Translations under genes and position numbers: made by a program
DNA from: Burkholderiales bacterium
GTDB lineage: Bacteria; Pseudomonadota; Gammaproteobacteria; Burkholderiales; Burkholderiaceae
Assembly (NCBI GenBank): GCA_947447845.1
Contig: CANFNO010000207.1
Location: 1 to 5,910, forward strand
Reading direction: 5' to 3'
DNA: 5,910 nucleotides
In this document: positions 1 through 5,548 of the stretch, piece after piece
Layout: the number at the start of each line of letters is the position of its first letter
How positions within the stretch are numbered: position 1 is the stretch's first letter
Notes under the pieces: generated by a model
Told to the model about the DNA's origin: nothing
Seen by the model: the letters and a program-made list of their open reading frames with translations, nothing else
Database searches by the model: none

Positions 1-510
1 GCCATCGATGGCACCACCAGTTCCAGTTTCGCCTGCGACCTGAAGAAGTGGATGCAGATCATGGAAGCCTACGAAAAAGGCGGCCATGCCTACCACGCCA
101 CCATGCCCACCGACGCCCTGATTCGCCTGCGCGAAGTGATGACCGAGACGCGCAACTACGGCTTTGAGAAAGTGCGCCAGGAGCAGATCGCTCTGGGCAG
201 CAAAGTGCGCGCGCTCTTCGAGAGTCGTGGCATTGTCAGCGTCGCCGCCGCGGGCTTTAAGGCGCCGGGTGTCGTGGTCAGCTACACCGCCGATCCGGAA
301 ATTCAGAGCAGCAAGAAATTCCTGGCACTGGGCCTGCAAACCGCCGCCGGTGTGCCGCTGCAGTGTGACGAAGGCGCTGACTTCATGACCTTCCGCGTTG
401 GCCTGTTCGGCCTGGAGAAGTTGCACAACGTAGACCGCAGCGTGGCCCATCTGGCTGCAGCGCTGGATGCCATGGGCATCACCGCACCGGCAGAGGCCGT
501 CGCGGCCTGA
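1..510 (+). CDS. Class V aminotransferase (alanine/serine-glyoxylate type), C-terminal part
   Basis: The reading frame is open from base 1 and ends at TGA 508-510, giving 169 residues; the N-terminus and the PLP lysine lie left of the window. The fragment looks like the C-terminal small domain of PLP-dependent class V (fold type I) aminotransferases. After a GGHAYHATMPTDAL stretch (fragment residues about 27-40) comes a long amphipathic helix, then an alpha/beta domain that ends in FRVGLFG (residues 131-137). Its Arg132 is in the place where this family binds the substrate carboxylate. Members of the family transfer amino groups from alanine, serine or aminoethylphosphonate to glyoxylate or pyruvate; which substrate is used cannot be read from this part. 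An internal ATG at 52 is not the real start, because conserved-looking sequence continues upstream of it. The gene converges on the next aminotransferase gene with 3 nt between stop codons. The family call is fairly sure, the substrate is not. Confidence 0.8.
   Translation, partial: AIDGTTSSSFACDLKKWMQIMEAYEKGGHAYHATMPTDALIRLREVMTETRNYGFEKVRQEQIALGSKVRALFESRGIVSVAAAGFKAPGVVVSYTADPEIQSSKKFLALGLQTAAGVPLQCDEGADFMTFRVGLFGLEKLHNVDRSVAHLAAALDAMGITAPAEAVAA
494..508 (+). other. GC-rich hairpin at the end of the class V aminotransferase gene
   Basis: AGGCCG (494-499) pairs perfectly with CGGCCT (503-508) across a 3-nt TCG loop, and the stem runs into the stop codon. No T-run follows, so it is not a canonical intrinsic terminator. 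It may protect a 3' end or may be incidental in GC-rich coding sequence. Confidence 0.25.
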
Positions 511-513
511 AGT

Positions 514-1710
514 CTAGACGCGTAAGGGGCTAGCTGGATTTTTCTCCAGCCAGCCCTTGAGCCGCTCCACCCCTTGGTGCAGGCGTGCAATATCTTTGGA
601 CGCAAAGCACCAGCGCAGCCAACCATTGGCTTCCGGCGCAAAGGCGTTGCCGGGAGCTAGGCCCAATCCAGCTTCCTGCACCAGACGCTTGGCAATGGTT
701 AGCGAGTCCCCCGCAATCGGTAGTTTGAAGAAGGCATACATGCCGCCTTTGGGCGTGGCCAGTTCCACTCCCGGTAGGGCTTGCAACGCGGGCACCAATG
801 CATCGCGGCAGGCCCTCAGGTGCGCCACGACACGCGGTGTCACTTCGTTGGCACGATCCAACGCGGTGATGCCGGCGCGTTGCACAAACACCGGTGCGCA
901 GGAGGTGTTGAACTCGATCAACTTGCCCATGGACGCGGTCATCGCGGGCGGCATGATCAGCCAGCCCAAGCGCCAGCCGGTCATGAGGTAGCTCTTGGAA
1001 AAGCTGTGCACCACCACCAACCGGTCGTCAGCCACTGATTGGTCCAGAAAGCTCGGTGCGCAGGCGTGCTCGCTGGGCGCGTAGTACAGGTTTTCGTAGA
1101 CCTCGTCGGCCAGAATCCAGGTGCCTGTCTTGCGACAGTGCGCCAGGATTGCGCGCTGTTCGTCGGGCTCCAGCGTCCAGCCGGTGGGGTTGTTCGGCGC
1201 GTTGACGATGAGCAACTTGGTGGCCGGGGTGATGGCCGATAGCAGCGCGTCCAGATCCAGCGTCCAGGCGCCGTCTTTGGGTTGGAGGCTGACCGGGCGC
1301 AACTTGCCACCCATGATCAGCGCCTGTGCGGTGAGGTTGGGCCATACCGGGGTGACCGCCACCACCTCGTCACCCGGATTGACGAGCGCTTGCACCGCCA
1401 GCATCAGCGCGTTGACGCCGCCGCTGGTGATGGCAATGCGGTCTGAATGCACGCCAGCTCCGGCGTCGTGTGCGGGGTGCTTTTGCGTCATGGCGCGCGC
1501 AACGCCTTCGCGCAAATAGGGCAGCCCCATGTTGTGCGCGTAAAAGGTTTCACCGTGGTGAAGCGAATCGATGGCGGCCTGGCGGATGAAATCCGGCGTC
1601 ACCTCGTCGCTCTCGCCAAACCAGAAGGCCAGCACATCGCTACGGCCTATGCCGGCGTTTGCCACTTCACGGATTTTGGATTCTTCAAGGTTCAGGATGG
1701 CGCTGCGCAT
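514..1710 (-). CDS. PLP-dependent class I/II aminotransferase (fold type I)
   Basis: This complete 398-residue protein has the usual length for fold-type I aminotransferases of the aspartate/aromatic/arginine-pyruvate group. It would catalyse a PLP-dependent amino transfer in the cytoplasm. Visible motifs, in order: FWFGESDE (29-36) near the N-terminus, NAPNNPTG (170-177) with Asn174 for cofactor binding, ADEVYE (201-206) with Asp202 and Tyr205, SFSKSYLMTGWRLGW (236-250) with the Schiff-base Lys239 and phosphate-binding Arg247, and GWLRWCF (363-369) with Arg366 in the place of the substrate-carboxylate arginine. All catalytic residues are present, so it should be active. The ATG at 1710 has a GAG-containing ribosome site about 6 nt upstream, and a promoter-like pair sits further up. 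It lies 131 nt downstream of lrgB on the same strand, so it may be a separate unit. The amino donor and acceptor cannot be told from sequence; glyoxylate or pyruvate would fit the neighbours but is only inference. Confidence 0.9.
   Translation of the reverse strand: MRSAILNLEESKIREVANAGIGRSDVLAFWFGESDEVTPDFIRQAAIDSLHHGETFYAHNMGLPYLREGVARAMTQKHPAHDAGAGVHSDRIAITSGGVNALMLAVQALVNPGDEVVAVTPVWPNLTAQALIMGGKLRPVSLQPKDGAWTLDLDALLSAITPATKLLIVNAPNNPTGWTLEPDEQRAILAHCRKTGTWILADEVYENLYYAPSEHACAPSFLDQSVADDRLVVVHSFSKSYLMTGWRLGWLIMPPAMTASMGKLIEFNTSCAPVFVQRAGITALDRANEVTPRVVAHLRACRDALVPALQALPGVELATPKGGMYAFFKLPIAGDSLTIAKRLVQEAGLGLAPGNAFAPEANGWLRWCFASKDIARLHQGVERLKGWLEKNPASPLRV
528..555. other. Imperfect inverted repeat at the convergent gene junction
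   Basis: GGCT (528-531) and GCTGGA (533-538) pair with TCCAGC (545-550) and AGCC (552-555), with one A/C mismatch and a T-rich 6-nt loop. It lies inside the last codons of the minus-strand aminotransferase, just past the stop of the plus-strand one. Neither strand has a T-run after the stem, so a Rho-independent terminator is not supported. A 3'-end structure shared by both converging transcripts is possible. Confidence 0.3.
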
Positions 1711-1727
1711 GGTTCACTCTGCTTTTG

Positions 1728-1756
1728 AATAAAAGATTGTTCCGTTTCTACATCAA
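1728..1756 (-). promoter_or_regulatory. Possible sigma70-type promoter of the class I/II aminotransferase gene
   Basis: Read on the minus strand, TTGATG (1756-1751) and TTTATT (1733-1728) match four of six bases each of the -35 and -10 consensus and are exactly 17 nt apart. The -10 box ends 17 nt before the ATG at 1710, leaving room for a ribosome site. The -35 box lies inside the left arm of the 19-bp inverted repeat, so whatever binds or folds there could control this promoter. The pairing is by eye only. Confidence 0.3.
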
Positions 1757-1838
1757 GCGTGAACGCGAAGGGCCGCCGCTCACAGTGCGAGTCGCACGAC
1801 AAGGCTGTCCGACAAAGTGCACGTTTGATGTAGAAACG
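1743..1838. repeat. 96-bp element bounded by a 19-bp inverted repeat, with a central palindrome
   Basis: CGTTTCTACATCAAGCGTG (1743-1761) and CACGTTTGATGTAGAAACG (1820-1838) are reverse complements at 18 of 19 positions. Outside the arms, ATTG (1736-1739) and CAAT (1839-1842) could add four pairs after a 3-nt bulge. The interior holds a perfect palindrome, GTGCGA-G-TCGCAC (1785-1797), and no convincing ORF. The one mismatch is G.U if the plus strand is transcribed but A.C on the minus strand. The right arm ends 3 nt from the lrgB stop, and the left arm covers the -35 region of the aminotransferase gene. Possible readings are a small dispersed repeat (MITE or REP-like), a pair of protein-binding sites, or a structured RNA. 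No flanking target-site duplication was seen. The repeat itself is certain; its role is unknown. Confidence 0.85.
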
Positions 1839-1841
1839 CAA

Positions 1842-2567
1842 TCACAGCATACGCGCCACCAGCGGGATAAGCACTGATGCAAACACTACTTGCAGCCCCA
1901 GTGCCAGGGCTGCCCAAGCGCCTGCATCGGCATTGACCTGCATGGCGCGTGCCGCGCCAATGCCGTGTGCGGCCGTGCCCAGAGCAAAGCCACGCGCCAT
2001 CCAGCCGGTTTTGTCTGTGCCTATGCGCAACAGGTCAAACAGGTACTTGCCCGACAACGCGCCGACCATGCCGGTGACCACGGCGAACACCGCCGCCAGC
2101 GCGGGTATGCCACCGATCTTTTCCGCCACACCCATGGCCACCGGTGCGGTCACGGACTTGGGTGCCATGGACAAAAGCACGTCATGCGGCAGGTCCAGCA
2201 GCCAGGCAATTCCCGTGGCACTGATGGCCGCTGCCGCGCCACCGGCCAGCGAGGCAATTGCAAAGCGGCCAAAGCGTGCGCGCAAAACGGTGCGGCGTTG
2301 CCACAGCGGCCAGGCCAGCGCCACAACTGCGGGGCCGAGCAAAAAGTGGATGAACTGCGCGCCGGAAAAATACGTTGGGTAGGCGGTGCCGGTGAGCGTC
2401 AGGCCCACTGCCAGCGTAAGCACTGACCACAGCACCGGATTGGCCCAGGCCGCTTGACCCATGCGACCGTAAAAGGCCTGGGCTATGACGTACACCACCA
2501 GCGTGGCCGTTAAACCAAACAGCGGTGTTGAGGAAAGGTAAACCCAAAGCTGGACGAAGTCAGCCAC
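1842..2567 (-). CDS. lrgB: LrgB-family inner-membrane protein (YohK/CidB/PLGG1 C-terminal half)
   Basis: This 241-residue, strongly hydrophobic protein has about seven likely membrane segments (for example near 16-33, 43-62, 101-123, 150-172 and 215-239). It carries LrgB signatures: SMAPKSVTAPVAMGV (133-147) and GTAAHGIGAARAMQ (197-210). Length and motifs are typical, so it looks intact. LrgB acts with LrgA in the cytoplasmic membrane. The pair was first described as a modulator of murein hydrolases in Staphylococcus, but it transports pyruvate in Bacillus subtilis, and the plant fusion of the two (PLGG1) carries glycolate and glycerate across the plastid envelope. Beside glcD, a small-carboxylate carrier is the better reading; that is inference. 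The start is GTG at 2567, chosen because a GGAGG ribosome site lies 6 nt upstream. The first 8 nt overlap lrgA, which points to translational coupling. Confidence 0.93.
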   Translation of the reverse strand: MADFVQLWVYLSSTPLFGLTATLVVYVIAQAFYGRMGQAAWANPVLWSVLTLAVGLTLTGTAYPTYFSGAQFIHFLLGPAVVALAWPLWQRRTVLRARFGRFAIASLAGGAAAAISATGIAWLLDLPHDVLLSMAPKSVTAPVAMGVAEKIGGIPALAAVFAVVTGMVGALSGKYLFDLLRIGTDKTGWMARGFALGTAAHGIGAARAMQVNADAGAWAALALGLQVVFASVLIPLVARML

Positions 2568-2949
2568 GGTCGGCCTCCGCGTCGGCTGCGTTCGTGGCTG
2601 TTGGCGCTGTTTCTTCGCGCATCAGCGCCCGCAGCACCAGGGCCGTAACAGTCAGACTGATCCAGGTGGACAGCACGATCACGATGGCTATGCGCACGCC
2701 GTATTGACCCAGCACATCCAGGTGCGTCATCACGCCCACGCCCACCGGCACAAACAGCAAAGAGAGGTGTTGCAACAGGAACTCTGCCACCACCTGCACG
2801 CTGTTGTGCACGAGGGGCCAGCGCAGAGCGAACAACAAAAGCAGCATGCCAACCACCGGGCCCGGCAGCGGCAGATGCAGGCCGCGCGAAATCACTTCAC
2901 CCATGCTCTGCAGCAGCAGGAGCCAGGTGATGCCGCGCAGTGCGAGCAT
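2560..2949 (-). CDS. lrgA: LrgA/CidA-family small membrane protein (YohJ-like)
   Basis: This 129-residue protein has four likely membrane helices (about 5-22, 29-46, 58-78 and 85-108) and a polar, acidic tail (110-129). It has the family signatures LPLPGPVVGMLLLL (26-39) and HLSLLFVPVGVGVM (61-74), and the typical N-terminus MLALRG. It pairs with LrgB, whose gene starts 8 nt before this one ends. The family resembles phage holins in size and topology, hence the name holin-like, but work on Bacillus LrgAB and plant PLGG1 supports transport of short carboxylates. The ATG at 2949 is 26 nt past the glcD stop and has no clear Shine-Dalgarno sequence, so translation may depend on ribosomes coming from glcD. 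The short gap argues for a glcD-lrgA-lrgB transcript. Confidence 0.92.
   Translation of the reverse strand: MLALRGITWLLLLQSMGEVISRGLHLPLPGPVVGMLLLLFALRWPLVHNSVQVVAEFLLQHLSLLFVPVGVGVMTHLDVLGQYGVRIAIVIVLSTWISLTVTALVLRALMREETAPTATNAADAEADRG
2574..2578 (-). promoter_or_regulatory. Ribosome binding site deciding the GTG start of lrgB
   Basis: On the minus strand this reads GGAGG, 6 nt before the GTG at 2567. It lies within the last codons of lrgA and supports GTG rather than any later codon as the start of lrgB. Confidence 0.7.
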
Positions 2950-2975
2950 GGGTGAAGCTTCGGAGCCGTATGGCC

Positions 2976-4478
2976 CTAGAAGCGTTCCAGGTCAGGGTGT
3001 TTGATTTGACCGCCACGCACCAGCATCTTGCCGTACTCGGCGCAGCGATGCAGGGTAGGAATCACCTTGCCGGGGTTGAGCAGGCCCTTGGTGTCAAAAG
3101 CCGCTTTGAGGGCAAACATCTGCGCGTTTTCTTCCGCCGAAAACTGCACGCACATGCTGTTGAGCTTTTCCACGCCCACGCCGTGTTCGCCCGTCACAGT
3201 GCCGCCCATGGCCACGCTGGTTTCCAGAATGTCGGCACCAAATAGTTCGCAGCGGTGCAACTGGTCTGCATCACTTGCATCAAACAGAATCAGCGGGTGC
3301 AGATTGCCGTCGCCCGCATGGAACACATTGCAGCAGCGCAGTTGGTATTTCTTCTCCATCTCGGCAATCGCGAGCAGGATGTCGGCCAGGCGTTTTCGCG
3401 GGATGGTGCTGTCCATGCACATGTAGTCGGGGCTGATGCGGCCCGAGGCGGGAAAGGCGTTCTTGCGCCCGCTCCAAAAGCGCATGCGCTCGGCCTCGCT
3501 GTTGCTCACGGCAATGGCGGTTGCACCAGCGGCGGTCAGCACCGCGCTCATGCGGCCGATTTCTTCTTCCACTTCTTCGGGCGTCCCATCGCTCTCGCAC
3601 AGCAGGATGGCGGCGGCGTCCAAGTCGTAACCGGCGTGGACATAGTCTTCCACGGCGGCGGTCATGGGCTTGTCCATCATCTCCAGACCGGCCGGGATGA
3701 TGCCCTCGGCAATCACCTGCGCCACAGCTTCGCCGGCTTTGCGAACATCGTCGAAACTGGCCATGATGCAGCGCGCCAGCAAGGGCTTGGGGATGAGTTT
3801 GACGGTGACCTCGGTGGTCACAGCCAGCATGCCCTCGCTGCCAATCACCACGCTCATGAAGTCGAAGCCGGGTTGATCCAGCGCGTCGCTGCCGAACTCG
3901 ATGGGCTCGCCCTCCATGGTGAAGCCGCGCACCTTCTGGATGTTGTGCAGCGTCAGGCCATATTTCAGGCAATGCACGCCGCCCGAGTTTTCCGCCACAT
4001 TGCCGCCGATGGTGCAGGCAATCTGGCTACTCGGATCGGGTGCGTAATACAGGCCAAAAGGGGAGGCGGCCTCGCTGATGGCCAGATTGCGCACGCCACA
4101 TTGAACGATGGCCGTGCGGCTTCGCTTGTCGATCTTGAGAATCTTGTTGAACTTCGCCAGCGACAGCGTCACGCCCAGCGGGTTGGGCATGGCCCCGCCC
4201 GACAGGCCGGTGCCTGCACCGCGCGCCACCACGGGCACATCCAACGCATAGCAAGCCTTCAACACCGCAGCGACTTGCGCCTCGGTTTCCGGCAGCGCCA
4301 CCAGCAGCGGCCGCGCGCGGTAAGCGGTCAGGCCGTCACATTCATACGGCGTGGTGTCTTCGCTTTGGTAAAGCAGGGCATGGGACGGTAGCAGGGGCTT
4401 GAGCGCCTGCAGGACTTTGGCCTGCAACTCCGCTTTTTTCAGCAGGTCGTTGGTGGCAGGTGCGGTGGGCGCGTTCAT
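2976..4478 (-). CDS. glcD: Glycolate oxidase FAD-binding subunit GlcD
   Basis: The 500-residue product fits GlcD of E. coli in length and in motif after motif. From the chosen start these are PYECDGLTAYR (44-54), the FAD-binding RGAGTGLSGG (86-95), YYAPDPSSQIACTIGGN (144-160), FHAGDGNLHP (386-395), GEHGVG (430-435) and LLNPGKVIPTLHRCAEYG (466-483). The N-terminal half is the PCMH-type FAD-binding domain and the C-terminal half the FAD-linked oxidase domain. GlcD oxidises glycolate to glyoxylate, and also D-lactate, with electrons going to the respiratory chain through GlcE and the iron-sulfur GlcF. No glcE or glcF lies in the window; lrgAB follows after 26 nt. The frame continues up to a TTG at 4520, but ATG 4478 gives an N-terminus of the same length as E. 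coli GlcD before the PYECDGL motif. No strong ribosome site is seen at either. Other FAD-linked 2-hydroxyacid dehydrogenases are possible but fit less well. Confidence 0.95.
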   Translation of the reverse strand: MNAPTAPATNDLLKKAELQAKVLQALKPLLPSHALLYQSEDTTPYECDGLTAYRARPLLVALPETEAQVAAVLKACYALDVPVVARGAGTGLSGGAMPNPLGVTLSLAKFNKILKIDKRSRTAIVQCGVRNLAISEAASPFGLYYAPDPSSQIACTIGGNVAENSGGVHCLKYGLTLHNIQKVRGFTMEGEPIEFGSDALDQPGFDFMSVVIGSEGMLAVTTEVTVKLIPKPLLARCIMASFDDVRKAGEAVAQVIAEGIIPAGLEMMDKPMTAAVEDYVHAGYDLDAAAILLCESDGTPEEVEEEIGRMSAVLTAAGATAIAVSNSEAERMRFWSGRKNAFPASGRISPDYMCMDSTIPRKRLADILLAIAEMEKKYQLRCCNVFHAGDGNLHPLILFDASDADQLHRCELFGADILETSVAMGGTVTGEHGVGVEKLNSMCVQFSAEENAQMFALKAAFDTKGLLNPGKVIPTLHRCAEYGKMLVRGGQIKHPDLERF

Positions 4479-4602
4479 GGTTTGGGTTCTTTGGCTCGCA
4501 TGCAGGTCACTGTAGGGCAAAGCAGGGCGGTGCTGTGTGAATTAACTTGCACGGGGTTTTGAATTGGCCCGGTCGCGGTGCCGCCTGGTATTGAGGCGGT
4601 TT
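4479..4602. promoter_or_regulatory. lysR-glcD intergenic region, possible glcD control region
   Basis: These 124 nt hold no supported gene. TGAATT occurs twice on the plus strand (4538-4543 and 4560-4565), 22 bp apart, about two helical turns, around an A/T-rich patch. LysR-type regulators often bind near or upstream of their target, so this is a candidate site. No convincing -35/-10 pair was found on the minus strand, so glcD may be read from its own weak promoter or from lysR. Confidence 0.3.
4581..4599. other. Short hairpin just downstream of the lysR stop
   Basis: CCGCCT (4581-4586) pairs perfectly with AGGCGG (4594-4599) across a 7-nt loop, starting 3 nt beyond the lysR stop codon. Read in the lysR direction it is not followed by a T-run, so a strong intrinsic terminator is unlikely. 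It may be a leaky terminator or a processing site between lysR and glcD. Confidence 0.35.
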
Positions 4603-5490
4603 CTAGCTCAGCGACTTCTTCAGCCAGTCGGAAAAGGCCGCCACTTCCCAGCGGTCCATGGCGCCGGTGCGCCAGCACAGGTAGTGCGCGTGCGGGCTGG
4701 GCACATTTTGCAAAAACACCTCGCTGGTACCCAGGCGCACCAGAGAGCCCTGTTCCAGCCAGGGCGCGCCGAGCTTGAGGCGCACCAAGGCCACGCCCAT
4801 GCCGGCGGCGGCAGCATCGCACATCAGCCCGATGTCGTTGAACTGCGAGCCTTCCAGCGGCTCGGGCCAGTCCAGATGGTTGGCAGCGAACCAGGTGCGC
4901 CAGGGCTCCAGCGGGCTGCGCAGCAGCGCCACGCGTTCCAGATCCTGCGCCGTCTCAAAGGGGCCGTGTTCGCGCACAAAAGCGGGGGATGCCAGCGGCG
5001 TAACCTCATCCTTGGTCAGGCACAGGTGCTCCAAGTCGGCATAGCGGCCCACGCCGAAGCGCACGATCAATTCGGCGTCTTCGGCCACCACGTCCAGCAG
5101 CGGGATGGAGACCTGCAGCGTGATGTCAATCTCCGGATAGGCCTCGGTGAACTGGCGCAGGCGCGGAATCAGGATGCTGCGCGCAAAAGTGGGTGTCACG
5201 GCCAGGCGCAACTTGCGCTTACCCGGCATGGCTGCAGAGCTGGGGAACTTCTGCAATATGGCCAAGCCCTCGCGCACATGGGCCAGGTATTCGCTGCCCT
5301 CCACCGTGAGCGAGAAGTCGGCGCGTCCGAACAGCTTGGTGCCAATGATTTCTTCAAGCTGGCGCACCCGGTGGCTGACCGCGCTGGGTGTCACGTGCAG
5401 TTCTTCCGAAGCCTGCGTGACGCTGCGCAATCGGGCCAGCGCCTCAAAGGTCAACAGACACTGGATGGGGGGAATGCGGGCTGTACTCAT
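4603..5490 (-). CDS. LysR-family transcriptional regulator (GcvA-like)
   Basis: This 295-residue protein has standard LysR-family length and architecture. An N-terminal winged helix-turn-helix covers about residues 9-68, with the HTH core SVTQASEELHVTPSAVSHRV (23-42), followed by QLEEIIGTKLFGR (44-56) and LTVEGSEYL (61-69). A periplasmic-binding-protein-like effector domain runs from about 93 to 290, with the typical CDAAAAGMGVALV (224-236). The overall wording, including PLLDVVAEDAELIVRFG (130-146), resembles the GcvA subgroup. The protein would be a cytoplasmic, DNA-binding tetramer responding to a small metabolite. It lies upstream of glcD on the same strand and is divergent from psd, with 58 nt between start codons. 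By position, glcD-lrgAB is the likeliest target and glycolate or glyoxylate a plausible inducer, both inferred. The ATG at 5490 has only a weak AGG 5 nt upstream, and a -10-like box lies so close that the message could be nearly leaderless. Confidence 0.93.
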   Translation of the reverse strand: MSTARIPPIQCLLTFEALARLRSVTQASEELHVTPSAVSHRVRQLEEIIGTKLFGRADFSLTVEGSEYLAHVREGLAILQKFPSSAAMPGKRKLRLAVTPTFARSILIPRLRQFTEAYPEIDITLQVSIPLLDVVAEDAELIVRFGVGRYADLEHLCLTKDEVTPLASPAFVREHGPFETAQDLERVALLRSPLEPWRTWFAANHLDWPEPLEGSQFNDIGLMCDAAAAGMGVALVRLKLGAPWLEQGSLVRLGTSEVFLQNVPSPHAHYLCWRTGAMDRWEVAAFSDWLKKSLS

Positions 5491-5498
5491 GGCCTAAC

Positions 5499-5504
5499 TA
5501 TAAT
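5499..5504 (+). promoter_or_regulatory. Consensus -10 box in the lysR/psd divergent region
   Basis: TATAAT is a perfect sigma70 -10 hexamer on the plus strand, 44 nt before the psd ATG. The expected -35 position (about 5476-5481, inside the lysR start) has no good match. The same bases read TATAGT on the minus strand (5502-5497), a five-of-six match pointing at lysR. The two genes may therefore share or compete for this A/T island, the only one in the 58-nt gap. Confidence 0.45.
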
Positions 5505-5537
5505 TCGCGACCGCTCAACCGCGCTCACCATTTTCTT

Positions 5538-5541
5538 GAGG
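5538..5541 (+). promoter_or_regulatory. Ribosome binding site of psd
   Basis: GAGG lies 7 nt before the ATG at 5549, good Shine-Dalgarno spacing, and supports that start. Confidence 0.6.
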
Positions 5542-5548
5542 CCCTGCC

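Noticed and set aside
1743..1838. The inverted repeat as ends of an insertion sequence.
   Set aside because: Only 58 nt lie between the arms, with no transposase and no flanking target duplication. A non-autonomous remnant remains possible and is covered in the findings.
1743..1838. The inverted repeat as an intrinsic terminator for lrgB.
   Set aside because: The loop is 58 nt long and no T-run follows the distal arm in the lrgB direction.
2560..2949. LrgA as a phage holin, implying prophage or lysis genes.
   Set aside because: It sits with lrgB and glcD, has the LrgA family motifs, and no endolysin or phage gene is nearby.
3255..4391. A 378-codon open frame on the plus strand opposite glcD.
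   Set aside because: It lies wholly antisense to a motif-rich GlcD, is rich in His, Gln, Ala and Gly as expected of the complement of GC-rich coding DNA, and shows no recognisable domain.
2976..4478. GlcD relabelled as a D-lactate or D-2-hydroxyglutarate dehydrogenase.
   Set aside because: Motifs, length and the C-terminal PTLHRCAE stretch agree with GlcD throughout. Side activity on D-lactate is still possible.
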